Assembly (NCBI GenBank): GCA_963575745.1
Contig: CAUYUJ010022420.1
Coordinates: 55,001 to 119,000 of the forward strand
Source: Prorocentrum cordatum
Lineage: Eukaryota > Sar > Dinophyceae > Prorocentrales > Prorocentraceae
DNA length: 64,000 bases
Direction: 5' to 3'
Part shown: positions 39,716-51,010 of the stretch, one piece after another
How positions within the stretch are numbered: position 1 is the first letter of the stretch
Layout: each line of letters starts with the position of its first letter
Program-made: the position numbers and the translations under genes
The notes under the pieces: generated by a model
The model's input: only the letters and a program-made list of their open reading frames with translations
What the model was told of the DNA's origin: nothing
The model's database searches: none

Positions 39716-40199
39716 TGGACGGGTTTCGTGTTGATTCCCGTGTCCCAGCAGAGACAGATGGAATACAAAACGCAGGGAAACGGAAACAATACAAAACCGA
39801 AAAGCACTGCCTGGCTCGAGCCCTTCGTGTCGTCGAGAATGCTCTAAAGTTCGTGCCCGGCCCCAAACCTCCGGGGCTGGCCTTTATTCTGTCCCGAGCC
39901 GCGCTCTTTGACGAGCCCAGGGCGCGCGAGGCATGCCTCTTCTGTAGGCGACCCGCAGTTGTGGTGTATCTATTTGTGAAGGTGCCGCAGGCAGAGGAAC
40001 CTCCCAATCCCCCAGGATCCCCGAGGACCCTCCTCCTCCTCCTCCTCCTCCTCCTCCTCCTCCTTGTGGAGCACGTTGAGCAACTGGTTCAGAATGCAGA
40101 TACTCTTGAAGCTGCTTGGAGTAAATTGATTACTTTACTGCAGGACGCTGGCTTTGAGCCGCTCGAAGTTACGCCGAAAGACGTGTAGCGTATCAGAAG

Positions 40200-41729
40200 A
40201 TGGTCCGGGAAAGAAAAGCTGCTCTTATTGAACGCGGACGGGCACGAGCTGAGATGACTGACGGTCTTGATGCAGTGATGAAGCTCTCGCGGATTACTCG
40301 CAAGTGTAAGGCTATGCGGCGTGAGCTGCGTGAGCCGCGTGAGTCTCAACTTGCTGAAGAACTTGCCGATGCACAAGCGCGTGGACTTGCGAGTGAGGAG
40401 TGGAGGATATGTAGTCTTATGGCTTGTGCGGGGGTGGGCCCGAGGCGTCGTCGTTTCGGCCAGATCGCTGCGTATACACCTAGTATGCAGGAGTTGGAGG
40501 AGGACCTTGCTCTTCCGTCACGTTTAGGTGGCATGTCCGCTGAGGTGATCGACGAAACGGCCTTCGTGGATGGCGCGTCTCAGTTCGACTCCAGGGACCC
40601 CCCGAACGACGATGACATTGCGCAGGCTCTTGAGGACCTCCAGAGGATCTCCAAGGGGTTTCGTACGGCTGCCAGACGTCGAGCTTCGGTCCCTTGGAGT
40701 ATTCCTGGTGAAGTTTGGACCTTACGTTTGAGCCAACATCCTGAAGTTCGTGATCGTGTTGCTGGTCTTGGGGCTGAGGCCCAGTCGGGCCGAGGCGGCT
40801 TAATGGGTGGGTGGGTTGCTGGTATTCTGAGCAACGTACGCCAACATGACCGACTAGTTGCGCAGTGGAATATGTCGTTCACGTATCAACTATCTAAAGA
40901 AAATGGTAAGCTACGTACACTGGGGACTAGGCTGTTACATGATTTATGCTCATTCGGGAATATGCGGGTAAAAACTGCGGAGAGACGAGAGAGGATGGCA
41001 CCGTGTCATGATTATGGCTGCCTTCCTAGGCGTTCGCGAACGGGTGCTGTGCGCACTACTGCTGCCTTAACGTGGAGGGCTCAAACCAGCAGAACTTCCA
41101 CAATAGATACCAAACACGATATGCGAAACGCTTTTGCTTCGGTGCTGCACTCGTCCCTCGGCTCGGCCGCCGATCGCCTATATCAACCAGGGGGTGCGGG
41201 GAGCTTGCGACAAAGGCATCGTAATGATTGCTTTTGTGTTTGTGCTGATGGGGGATACGAGGTTTTTCAAACTTGCGACGGGAACTACATGGGGGACTCG
41301 AATGCGGCTACAGTTTTTGTTCAGAAAGCCTTCGTACCACCGATTCGTGCCTGGCAAGTTTCTCATCATGCTGCGCATCCGTCCTTGCTTGAAGTTGCGT
41401 GTGCCATGACGGGAGAACGGCGCGATCTCTCTTTACGCGTTTTTGCGGACGACGTCAACAAGACACACGTCGTTGCAGATGCGGCCGCTGCGCAGGAGAT
41501 TATCGCATGCTCTGACAGAGCGCTGAACCAGCAGATCATTGCTCATGGCATTCGCCAGTCTGATGGCAAAAAAAAACAAGTGCTCCACCACTTCGTGGGA
41601 CATGGTGCTCATCGGTGTTCCAGAGCTGTATTTCAGGGCCACGGTACGGATGCTCTTTCTGGGGTCGTTCTTCCGAATATTCTTTTTCTTGGGGGCGTTG
41701 TTCACCCCTACTGGGTCCTGGGCTCCTGA
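40200..41729 (+). CDS. LINE-type reverse transcriptase ORF
   Basis: 509 codons from ATG 40200. RT blocks: STIDTKHDMRNAFASVLHSS (motif A; Asp in DMRNAF), GNYMGDSNAATVFVQKAF (motif B region), SLRVFADDVNKTHVV (motif C, FADD) and QSDGKKKQVLHHF (motif D). Upstream RRASVPWSIPGEVW and FTYQLSKENGKLRTLGTRLL match the fingers region of dinoflagellate non-LTR elements as I remember them. The frame ends at TGA 41727-41729 after LGGVVHPYW, where a frameshift begins. The preceding open frame ends TAG 40186-40188 after a poly-Leu tract from a CTC array. Codon use is less GC-rich than in the YR element. The catalytic core looks intact; the full element does not. Confidence 0.8.
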   Translation: MVRERKAALIERGRARAEMTDGLDAVMKLSRITRKCKAMRRELREPRESQLAEELADAQARGLASEEWRICSLMACAGVGPRRRRFGQIAAYTPSMQELEEDLALPSRLGGMSAEVIDETAFVDGASQFDSRDPPNDDDIAQALEDLQRISKGFRTAARRRASVPWSIPGEVWTLRLSQHPEVRDRVAGLGAEAQSGRGGLMGGWVAGILSNVRQHDRLVAQWNMSFTYQLSKENGKLRTLGTRLLHDLCSFGNMRVKTAERRERMAPCHDYGCLPRRSRTGAVRTTAALTWRAQTSRTSTIDTKHDMRNAFASVLHSSLGSAADRLYQPGGAGSLRQRHRNDCFCVCADGGYEVFQTCDGNYMGDSNAATVFVQKAFVPPIRAWQVSHHAAHPSLLEVACAMTGERRDLSLRVFADDVNKTHVVADAAAAQEIIACSDRALNQQIIAHGIRQSDGKKKQVLHHFVGHGAHRCSRAVFQGHGTDALSGVVLPNILFLGGVVHPYWVLGS

Positions 41730-42561
41730 AGTTGCTCCCAGATGTTCTGCAGTGTCTCGAGGTTGGGCTTGCATGCGTCGTTTCTGGTTCCAAAGCACTT
41801 CCTGGCGGGCCATACAATGGCTTTTCGCAGCAATGTTATTGGTGCTGCTGTTTCAGGGCTTGCTGCGCTTGTTCTTTCTGAATCTCAAGAAGCCAAGCTA
41901 GATTCTATAAGTCTTCGGTATTTTCGCGTGCCCCTGGGTGGTGATGCTGTGTCTCATACTGTGACTGATGAGGCTGGGGAGGAGTCTACTGTCATGCGTA
42001 CACCTCCTGCACGCGTAATTTGGCGGCGCGCTGGTCTTGTCCCTATAGGCTTAGAAGTTCGTCTCCAGAGGCTCAGAGAGTGGCAGAAAGTGGCGCGTTC
42101 ACCCGAGTAGAATATGCAGCAGCTGACCGTTGTGTTCGGCTCCCTGGACCTCGAGAAGCCCCTTGTGTCGCCCTGTCCATGGCGCCCTAATGTTGCCCCG
42201 AGGTCGCTGGACACATCGCGTTCCAATCCCTGGGCCCGGCAGTTTTCCTGGATGTTGAATGTGCGAGATGCACGGAGGAGGGGGCGACCGCGGTGGATGA
42301 TACGGGCGGGGATTATCTCAACATCTTCCATGGGAATACTCCTGCTTTTGAGGCCTTGCAGAGACTTGATGTCCAACAATTTCGGGCTGAGTGGCTTCTG
42401 CGCAAGGGCCCCGACAGCTTGGGGCCCGATGACCCTGGGGAGCTTGCGACCGGGGACCACGCGCGTGAACTTCTTGCCGCTGATGGGCTCGTGTGTGAAC
42501 GTCGGTTTGTTTCTCGGCGGGCTTTATTAGTGCGTCAGGGGCAGGCCTCTGGAGGCTAACA
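41715..42561 (+). pseudogene. Thumb/connection region of the LINE polyprotein, frameshifted
   Basis: APEVAPRCSAVSRGWACMRR (another frame, about 41725-41800) continues the RT after its stop. The original frame resumes with AFRSNVIGAAVSGLAALVLS, EAKLDSISLRYFRVPLGGDA and VIWRRAGLVPIGLEVRLQRL to a TAG at 42108-42110. A further frame gives FLDVECARCTEEGATAVDDT, GGDYLNIFHGNTPAFEALQR and ends near 42559. The order is as in complete dinoflagellate LINE proteins. At least three frame changes show decay or sequence errors. Confidence 0.6.
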
Positions 42562-43543
42562 TGGATTGCAGTCGTTGATATCTAAGGTGGCGGTTGCTAA
42601 TCAGTGTGTGGCTTGTTCGTCTACGTTTCGGTCTAGGGGTGCAGCAGTGCGGCGCCTTGCGAACGCGTGCAGATATGGTCGTTGCAGAGTTGATGCGTCG
42701 CAGTAGGATCCACCGATACATGGCCCTGAAGTCAGAGTGTGCCCCATGTGTCTTGAGCCATTTTCATCTCTCGAGCTCCTACAGCGGCATATTGTTACCC
42801 ATCTCCCCCTACGTCTTCCTGAATTTGTTTGGCATGCACACGGCGGCGCCTGCAGCGACTTCGCCCGCGCCGAGCGCCCCCGAGCAAGGCCGGGGGCGCC
42901 AGGCCGCCGGCGCCGGAAGCCTGCCCAAGCGCGCCCTCGCCAAGAAGCCGTCCAACAAGTTGGTCGAGAAGGAAGAGATGGAGTCACTGGAGTCAACGGA
43001 CATGGCAACTATCCAGAAGGCTGTGCCGATCCCCATGAAAGTGCCTCTCAACGTTACCATGAGAACCCGCCGGCAAGAAGCCATCACCCTCGCCACGCTG
43101 CTGATGGACGAAAGCGCCGCGCCCGTGCAGAAGTGGAAGGCCAGAGTTCGCGCGCGGGCGGAGAACGCCCAAGAGCTTCGCGCGCGCGGCAGGGAGTCGG
43201 AGGTCGAGAAGACAGGAAGGCTTTCCTTGGCAGCGCTGGTAGGCCTCGCGGAAGGAGGTCACGAGGCAGGGGCAAGCGTCGGCGCCAGGAACAAGCAGCG
43301 CTTCACGGAGTGGCACACCGAGATCAAGGAGCTCCCCTTGGACGCTGTCATGGAGAAGTTTCCCTTCATCAAGATCCAGAGGCGCACAAGGAGGGCCAGG
43401 TCAAAGTCTTGCTCACGAACGAACCTTCTCTCATCGTGTTGATATGTTGCTTAGAGCAGCTGGGGGCCACCAAGAAGGTCGGGGCCGCGCCGATGAACAA
43501 TCTCGAGCGTATCCTCCAGACATTCCTTTCGGACGAGTTTTAA
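42562..43543 (+). pseudogene. C-terminal zinc-finger and helical region of the LINE polyprotein
   Basis: One frame gives NQCVACSSTFRSRGAAVRRL...CRYGRC, a C-x2-C module. After a TAG another frame gives CPMCLEPFSSLELLQRHIVTH (about 42740-42802), a classical C2H2 finger (C-x2-C-x12-H-x4-H). A third frame from 42834 runs SLPKRALAKKPSNKLVEKEE, RTRRQEAITLATLLMDESAA, and after a shift near 43385, KVLLTNEPSLIVLICCLEQL and MNNLERILQTFLSDEF to 43543. Such fingers bind nucleic acid. The helical part resembles text I recall beside fingers in dinoflagellate LINEs, but it could be a separate ORF. Confidence 0.55.
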
Positions 43544-44085
43544 ATGTTCATGGTGGGCGATTCGATTCACGCGATGGTCACTTCAGAGATGGTGGTTCAG
43601 CCTCTTTGCCTTTCAATGGTGTGACGTCTTGTGACGATGGGATGCACCAGTCTGCTTTACCGAATCTGTCTGGGGATGATCAGTATTGCGACACATCTAT
43701 GCGATGTTCTCCTCCTTCTCCTATTGGTGCTGCTTCGACGGGAGCAAGAAGTACGTCTACTCCTTTGGTGAAGGGTTGGGATGAGCAGTAGGATATTCCT
43801 GAAGATCGGATGGCTATAGGTGGGTCGCGTGGTGCGACGTCCAGTGGCAAAGGGGTGCACCAATCTGGTCTACCGAAGTCTTGGGACAGTGCTCGTTCGA
43901 CTAGGATTCGATGTTCTCCTCATCCTGCGTGCGCTGCTTCGACGGGAGCCTGTACGTCTACTCCTCTATTGGTGATTGGCTGTGCTGAGCAATTCGATTC
44001 ACGGGATGATCTGCAGATTGCTGGTGGTTCCAGTTTACCATTCAATGCAGGTGGTGCGACGTCCGATGCCTGTGGGTGATCGTAT
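43544..44085 (+). repeat. Degenerate coding-like tandem repeat, about 2.5 units
   Basis: Units share FDSRD, GGSxSLPFN, TSxDxG, HQSxLPKS, RCSPxP, AASTGA and STPL. The reading frame is the same in both main units (43555-43791 and 43795-44079), with a TAG (43789-43791) between them. Frame conservation suggests past coding. Confidence 0.65.
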
Positions 44086-44648
44086 TGCGACCACTGCTAT
44101 GCGATGTGCTACTTCTCCTACTTCTTCTGAGGCTCCGTTGGCTGCCGCCGAGGCTGCTGTCCCTCCGCCCCCTCCTCCGATCCTCCCCTCCGCCTCGGGG
44201 CCGTTGAAACGTGCCCGCACTCAGGCTGAAACGGTCCGTGTTGTTCGGAGTTTTGGTTTCTGTGATAGCCTTGCGGGGTCCGCGGCCCGTCTCCTGGGGT
44301 TTAAAACTTCGGTTTTTTCGTGTGGAAACCGGGGGACTTAAAGGCTCTGTGAGTTGTGAGCGGGCTGGAGGTCCGAAATTCGCGGCATATATGTCGTTCC
44401 TAGGGCGCTGTTGAGGTGTTCGGATATAGCCCATGCCCCCAGAGGTGTCGGTCGGTCCTCCTCCTCCCCCTCCTCCTCCCCCTCCTCCTCCTCCTCCTCC
44501 TCCTTTTCCTCCTCCTCTTTTTTTGCATGCGCTATGCTCGATGCGACGCAGTGAGATGATAAAACAGTACTCGGCCCCCGCTTTACAGGAACACTCGGCC
44601 GACAAGTCTTCCGTCAGCCTTTACAGCGGCCCCCCCGCTTTTAGGGTG

Positions 44649-44748
44649 NNNNNNNNNNNNNNNNNNNNNNNNNNNNNNNNNNNNNNNNNNNNNNNNNNNN
44701 NNNNNNNNNNNNNNNNNNNNNNNNNNNNNNNNNNNNNNNNNNNNNNNN
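44649..44748. other. Assembly gap (100 N)
   Basis: Exactly 100 N, the usual placeholder for unknown length. It interrupts a CTC array, which probably broke the assembly. Confidence 0.98.
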
Positions 44749-44804
44749 TCCTCCTCCTCCTCCTCCTCCTTCTCCTCCTCCTCCTCCTCCTCCTCCTCCC
44801 CTCC

Positions 44805-46035
44805 TCTAGGCTGCTTATCAATACCCGATCTAGTCGATTGTTCGTCTTGCCGCGAGGCTCTTCTTCTCGAGGTGGCCTCCGAGCACAGTCCCTTTTTTCG
44901 CCAGCAAGGCAAGGGGTTCTCGCCGCTCCTTTAGCTTCGCCTTCAGGACCTGCGCTGCACCGCCTCTCGAGCCCGATGCTAGTCTTTTTTGTTTTTTTGG
45001 TCTCAGCCCGAAGTTGCTGTCGTTTGGATCCGAACTTCAGTTTGAGCTCCGCAGTGTCGCTCGTCCGCCAGAGGTATTTAATCGGCAGCCCGTGGCGCCT
45101 CGAGACGAGTGCTAGTGTTTAGACCCGCGCCTGCGCCAGCGGGGCAGGGATCGCTTTTAAGGAATGGCCTCCGCAGCATGCTTCAAGGGAGGAAAAAACA
45201 CCCGGATACGATAATCGGCGTTTACTAAGCGGCCCTGGGCGTTTAGTAAATAGCCTTGCCCTGTTCAATTCCTTCCTTGGGGGCGCTTGCTAAACGGCTT
45301 CACTTGTCTGGGTGGTTGTTATGGGGGTGGATTTTCTGCCCGCCCCAGTGAGCAGTCAAGGATCGCGAAGCCGGGACCAGCAGGGGCCTGGTTACAGACT
45401 TCCCCTGGAGGATGTGAGCGGAAGGTCACCTCACTCTCGCGCCGTCTCGCTCCCCCTTCTTCTCTTCTTCTCGTTCCGCTCCTCGAGGTCAACTCACCAA
45501 CTGGAACATATCCCGTTCCCTATGATTTGCATCGCCTCATCTCGATGCCAATCTTAAGGGCTCCCTGAGTTTCGGAGGGCGCATTCCTAAGCTTGTCATT
45601 GCCCTGCAGCCTGTCGGTGTCAGGGATAGGGATAAGTTCGAGGCTGCTTATCAACACCCGATCTAGGCGATTGTTCGTCGTGCCGCGAGGCTCTTCTTCT
45701 CGAGGTGGCCTCCGAGCACCGCCCCTCCTCCTCCTCCTCCTCCTCCTCCTCCTCCTCCTCCTCCTCCTCCTCTTCCTCCTCCCCCCCGTCCTCCTCCTCC
45801 TGCTCCTCCTCCTCCTCCTCCTCCTCCTCCTCCTCCTCCCCTTCTCTAGGCTGCTTATCAATACCCGATCTAGGCGATTGTTCGTCGTGCCGCGAGGCTC
45901 TTCTTCTCGAGGTGGCCTCCGAGCACCGCCCCTTTTTTTTCCGCCAGCAAGGCAAGGGGCTGCTCGCCGCTTCTTTCGCTTCGCCTTCAGGACCTGCGCT
46001 GCCCCGCCTCTCGAGCCCGATGCTCGTTTTTTGTA
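44805..46035. repeat. Three copies of a CTC-linked repeat (44805-45000, 45641-45720, 45845-46035)
   Basis: Each has GGCTGCTTATCAATACCCGA, TTGTTCGTCGTGCCGCGAGG and CTCTTCTTCTCGAGGTGGCC. The copies are joined by CTC arrays (44749-44805, 45722-45845). The first copy starts right after the gap. Confidence 0.85.
44997..45200. repeat. Repeat that represents the uninterrupted site of the 47997-49210 element
   Basis: GGTCTCAGCCCGAAGTTGCT, GTCGCTCGTCCGCCAGAG then directly GTATTTAATCGG and GTGGCGCCTCGAGACGAGTG. The same text at 47911-47996 and 49211-49330 is split by a minisatellite-bearing element. Confidence 0.75.
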
Positions 46036-46040
46036 ACTAT

Positions 46041-47764
46041 CCTGGCGAAGGTCCCAACCATATGCAGGTGTGGGTACTCCAGATTTCGTAATAAAAGGGA
46101 GGGGGTCTGGACCCCCCAAGACAAGCCATTTCAGACCCCCCCCCGTGGGAGAGCCCTCCAACACATCGTCCCCAGACCCCCCCAGGCTCTCCAAGATAGC
46201 CTGGAAGAGACCCCCGAAATGAGACCCCCCTCCCTTTATTAGGAAATCTGGAGTACCGTAATTGTGAATATCTGCTTCGGTGAAGCTCCCTATGGGGCCA
46301 CGAAGCGCTGCACTGGGCGGGGGGGAACGCTGTACTGTGTGGGTGGTGTGCCGAATTGGGTTTCCGGGACGCACGCGGACGGTCCCACTGAGGGCTTCGG
46401 TGGAGCTCCCTATGGGGCCACGACGCGCTCTCCTGAGTGAGTGAAACTGCCAAATTGGGTTACCGGGGCGCATGCGGACGGTCCCACTGGGGGCTTCGGT
46501 GAGCCCCCTTATGGGGCCACGAAGCCCTGCACTGCGCGGGTAAAAATGCCAAATTACATTTCCCGGACGCATGCGGACGGTGGCACTGGGGCCTTGGGTG
46601 GAGCCCCTGATGGGGCCGCGAAACGCTGCCCTGGGTGGGTGAAAATGCCAAATTGGGCTTCCGGGACGCATGCGGACGGGGGCACTGGGGCCTTCGGTGG
46701 AGCTCCCTATGGGGCCACGAAGCGCTGTACTGGGTGGGTGAAACGCAGGGAGGAGGGGGAGGAGGGCCACGAAACGCTGTACTGGGTGTGCGGGACGCAT
46801 GCGGACGGTAGCGCTGGGACCTTCGGTGGGGCTCGCTATGGGGCCACGAAGCGCTGCACTGGGTGTGCGGGACGCATGCGGACGGTAGCACTGGGACCTT
46901 CGATGGGGCTTCCTTTGGGGCCACGAAACGCTGCACTGGGTGGGTGAAACGCAGGGAGGAGGGGGAGGAGTGCCACGAAACGCTGTACTGGGTGTGCGGA
47001 ACGCATGCGGACGGTAGCGCTGGGACCTTCGGTGGGGCTCCCTATGGGGCCACGAAACACTGTACTGGGTGTGCGGGACGCATGCGGACGGTAGCGCTGG
47101 GACCTTCGGTGGGGCTCCCTATGGGACCACGAAGCGTTGTACTGGGTGTGCAGGACGCATGCGGACGGTAGCACTGGTACTTTCGGTGCGGCTCCCCATG
47201 GGGCCACGAAGCGCTGTACAGGGTGGGTGAAACGCAGGGAGCAGGGGGAAGAGGGCCACGAAACGCTGCACTGGGTGTGCGGGACGCATGCGGACGGTAG
47301 CGCTGGGACCTTCGGTGGGGCTCCCTATGGGGCCACGGAGCGCTGTACTAAAGCGCTCTACTGGGTGTGCGGGACGCATGCGGACGGTAGCACTGGGACC
47401 TTCGGTGGGGGTCCCTATGGGGCCACGAAGCGTTGTACTGGGTGGGTGAAACGCAGGGAGGGGGGGGAAGAGTGCCACGAAACGCTGTACTGGGTATGCG
47501 GAACGCATGCGGACGGTAGCGCTGGGACCTTCGGTGGGGCTCCCTATGGGGCCACGAAGCTCTGTACTGAGTGTGCGGGACGCATGCGGACGGTAGCGCT
47601 GGGACCTTCGGTGGGGCTCGCTATGGGGCCACGAAGCGCTGTACTGGGTGTGCGGGACGCATGCGGACGGTAGGGAGGAGAGGGAAGAGGAGGAAGATGA
47701 GGAGAACGCGGGGACCGTCTCTTCAAAACGAGGACCCAACACCACAGGATGGTTGGGGAAAAAA
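46041..47764 (+). mobile_element. Minisatellite-bearing element, copy 2
   Basis: The left end CCTGGCGAAGGTCCCAACCA and the right end GACCCAACACCACAGGATGG-TTGGGGAAAAA match copy 1. The tandem unit has the same words (ACGCATGCGGACGGTAG, CCTTCGGTGGGGCTCCCTAT) but a 77-bp period (47001, 47078, 47155). A TIR element (46075-46255) has inserted just inside the left end. Confidence 0.8.
46075..46255. mobile_element. TIR element 'TACTCCAGATTTCGTAATAA', copy 2
   Basis: The same ends as 10089-10272 with the core in reverse orientation (ACCCCCCAAGACAAGCCATT here against its complement there). Nested inside the minisatellite-bearing element. Confidence 0.8.
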
Positions 47765-47996
47765 CAGCTTGAGACATCGCCCTATCCCTATGTTTAGCAT
47801 CACCCTGCCCTGGTGGTGATCTTAGGGATTCCCTCAGTTTCTGAGGGCCCATCCCTGAGATTGTCATCGCCTTGGGCTTGCCGATCTTAGGAACAGGGGT
47901 CAGTTCGAGGCTGGTTATTTTGGTCTCAGTCCGAAGTTGCTGTCATTTGGATCCGATCTTCAGTATTAGCTCTGCAGCGTCGCTCGTCCGCTAGAG

Positions 47997-49210
47997 TTTT
48001 TTCCGAACCATCCTGTGTTGTTGGGTCGTCGTTCTGAACAGACAGCGCCCCGTGCCCCTCACTCACTCCACCTCTCCCTTCTCCCTCCTCCCATCCCTAC
48101 CTCTGCCCTTCGCATGTCAACCGTTCTGGTACACCCCATCACACGTTTCGTGGCCCCACCGGGAATTCAACCGAAGGTCCAATTGGCACCGTTCGCATGC
48201 GTCCCCGCCACCGCTTTCGGCACACCGCTCACACGTGTCGTGGCCCTAGACGGAACTTCACTGAGGGTCTTGGTGGCGCCGTTCGCATGCGTCACCGCCA
48301 CCCATTTCGGCACATCCCTCGCACGTTTCGTGGCCTCGCATGCGTCCCCGCAGCCCATTTTGGCACACCACTCTCGTTTCGTGGCCCCATACGGAACTCC
48401 ACCGAAGGTCCCTGTGGCGCCGTTCGCATGCGTCCTTGCCATCCATGTTGGCACACACCTCACACGTTTCGTGGCCCACTGTGGAGCTCCACCGAAGGTC
48501 CCAGTGGCACCGTTCGCACGCGTCCCCGCCACCCACGTCGGCACACTCCTCACACGTTTCGTGGCCCTACAGGGAGCTACACCGAATGTCCCAGTGGCAC
48601 CGTTCGCATGCGTCCCCGCCACCCATTCCGGACTCCTCATACGTTTCGTGGCCCCGTAGGGGGGCCCTAGCGAAAGTCCCAGTTGCACCATGTGCATGCG
48701 TTACCATCCACCCATTCCGTCATGCCTCTCACATGCTTCGTGGCCCCTTTAGTGAGCTACACCGAAGGTTTTGGTGGCACCGTTCGCATGCGTCCCCGTC
48801 ACCCATGTCGGCACACCCTTCACACGTGTCGTGGCCCCATGGGGAGCTCCACTGGAGGTCCCAGTGGCACCGTTCGTATGCGTCCCCGCCACACATGTCG
48901 GCACACCCCGCGCACGTTTCGTGGTCCACAGGGATCTTCACCGAAGGTCCCAGTGGCACCGTTCGCACGCGCCCCCACCACCCATGTCAGGACCCCCCTC
49001 GCATGTTTCGTGGCCCCTTAGCGAGCTTCACACAAGGCCCCAGTGGCGTCTCTCGCATGCACCCCCCGCCCCCATTACGGCACACCGTCGCGGGAGCTCT
49101 ACCGAAGGTCCAGTGGCGCCGTTTCGCACGGTTCGTCGCTCCACAGGATCCCCACCGACAAAGATATAAACCGCGAGCTCACAATTGCATATGGTTGGGT
49201 CCGTCGGCAG
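47997..49210 (-). mobile_element. Minisatellite-bearing element, copy 3 (inverted)
   Basis: It starts TTTTTTCCGAACCATCCTGT, the reverse complement of the family right end, and ends CATATGGTTGGGTCCGTCGG, the reverse of the left end. Between lie about eleven units of the satellite in reverse (CACACGTTTCGTGGCCCCA, CACCGTTCGCATGCGTCCCC). It lies tail to tail with copy 2, 232 bp apart. Confidence 0.8.
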
Positions 49211-49637
49211 TATTGTTTAGCGGTGGCACATGGCGCCTCGAGACCAGTGCTCGTTTTTGTACCCGCATCAGCGCCAGCGCGGCAAGGTCAGTTCTTAGGT
49301 GTGGCATCCGCAGAGTCGCATGCCACGGGCATTCATATGCGCGGTCTTGGCGCTGGGGGGGAGAAGGCGAACCCGCGTGAGGAAGTCTGCGCTTGCTCGG
49401 CTCGCCGTGCAGGCCGACCAGCCTTCTCAGAGTGCGCAACGCAACGGATCCGTACATAATGGAGGATGGCGATTAATACATGACCGGGGGTCGTGTTCAC
49501 GCGGCGGCGCCCGGGATGACGATTAGAAAAAACCGGCCGCGGGCTGGAAAACTATTTCTTTAAATCGTTTTCCTCCAGTCAGAATCTTGTGCAGAAGTAG
49601 CAGGCAACTTTTTCTTAAATCGTTCGCTCCCGTTTTT

Positions 49638-50665
49638 CCCGGAAAGGGCGCGGGCCCAGGGTTCTCTTTTTCTATGTAAACAATGTCCCCGTGCCCAACT
49701 TGAAGGAGGCCGGCGAAATTTTTCCTTGATAAATATCGAGGTCGAAGGAGGCCGGCGACATTATTTTTGAGGATGTCTCGAGCGAAACGCTTGTTTTTGA
49801 AATCCCGATCGATAAATCACAGGGTGCGGGCCACTTTTTCGTGTGTTGAGGATGTCTCGAGCGAAACGCTTGCTCCGCAGAGTTTGCCGAGGATGTCTCG
49901 AGCGAAACGCTTGTTTTGCAGAGCCGACCGCGACGCGGAAAAGCGCCCCGCGCGAAGGAATTTCGATGATGTCTCGACTAATTCGTTGTTTTTTACGATT
50001 TCCTGGATTTTGGCAGGATGTCTCGAGCGAAATGCACGACCCACCCTAGCACGACCATACCCCAGCACGACCACACCCCAGCACGACCCCACCCCAGCAC
50101 GACCCCACCCCAGCACGACCATACCCCAGCACGACCACACCCCAGCACGACCCGACCCCGACCCCAGCACGACCCTACCCCAGCAAGACCACACCCCAGC
50201 ACGACCACACCCCAGCACGACCTCACCAGCAGCACGACCACACCCCAGCACGACCACGCCCCAGCACGACCACGCCCCAGCACGACCACAGCCCCAGCAC
50301 GACACACCCCAGCACGACCACCCCCCAGCACGACCACCCCCCAGCACGACCACACCCCAGCACGACCACTCCCCAGCACGACCACACCCCAGCACGACCA
50401 CACCCCAGCACGACCACACCCAGTCGCACCCCCGTGGAATGTTTCGTGGCGTGTCTGGTTGAGTGGTTGCCTGTTCGTGGGGTGTCTCGTGGAATGTTTC
50501 ACGGGGTGTCTCGTGGAATGTTTCGTGAGGTGTCTCGTGGAATGTTTCGTGAGGTGTCTCGTGGGATGTTTCGCGGGGTGTCTCGTGGGATGTTTCGTGA
50601 GATGTCGCCCAGTTGGGTATCGTGAAAACATGACCATGCTGCACATGTCTTTATCCCTTTCCGGG
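49638..50665. mobile_element. Element with 16-bp CAGCACGACCACACCC minisatellite, copy 1
   Basis: Bounded by CCCGGAAAGGG (49638) and its complement CCCTTTCCGGG (50655-50665). Contents in order: repeated GGATGTCTCGAGCGAAACGC (49773, 49849, 49891, 50021), the 16-bp satellite (about 50035-50430), then a 24-bp repeat GTGTCTCGTGGAATGTTTCG (50440-50605). A copy with the same order is at 55082-56153. No protein gene; frames such as GRAGVWSCWGVVVLG are satellite by-products. Confidence 0.75.
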
Positions 50666-50825
50666 TTCGTGGGTCCATCATGTTTTATTAACCGTCATCC
50701 CGCATTACCCGTGGGTCCACGACTCGTCGAGAACGGACGCTGTTGAGAGGGGAGGCGGCCGCAGAGGAGGAGAGGGACGGAGAGCCCCGCGCGCCCGCGG
50801 GCGAAGAGCAGCACACGTACGGGCA

Positions 50826-51010
50826 GCCATGGCCCGATGTCATGGGCCATGCCGCGGGCGCCAGTGGTCGGATGCCATGGGCCGCCCCTGGGCCATGCCG
50901 TGGGCGCCATGGTCCGATGTCATGGGCCATGCCGTGGGCGCCAGTGGTCCGATGCCATGGGCCGCCCCTGGGCCATGCCGTGGGAGCCAGGCGTCAGATG
51001 CCATGGGCCA
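50826..51010. repeat. 80-bp tandem repeat (CATGGGCC/GCCATGCCGTGGGCG)
   Basis: GATGCCATGGGCCGCCCCTG recurs at 50871 and 50951, a period of 80 bp, with internal half-repeats. Confidence 0.8.

Noticed and set aside
49817-50646. Trp/Cys/Gly-rich repeats such as GRAGVWSCWGVVVLG and DHTPARPHPSTTTPQ on opposite strands
   Set aside because: Both are readings of the 16-bp CAGCACGACCACACCC satellite.
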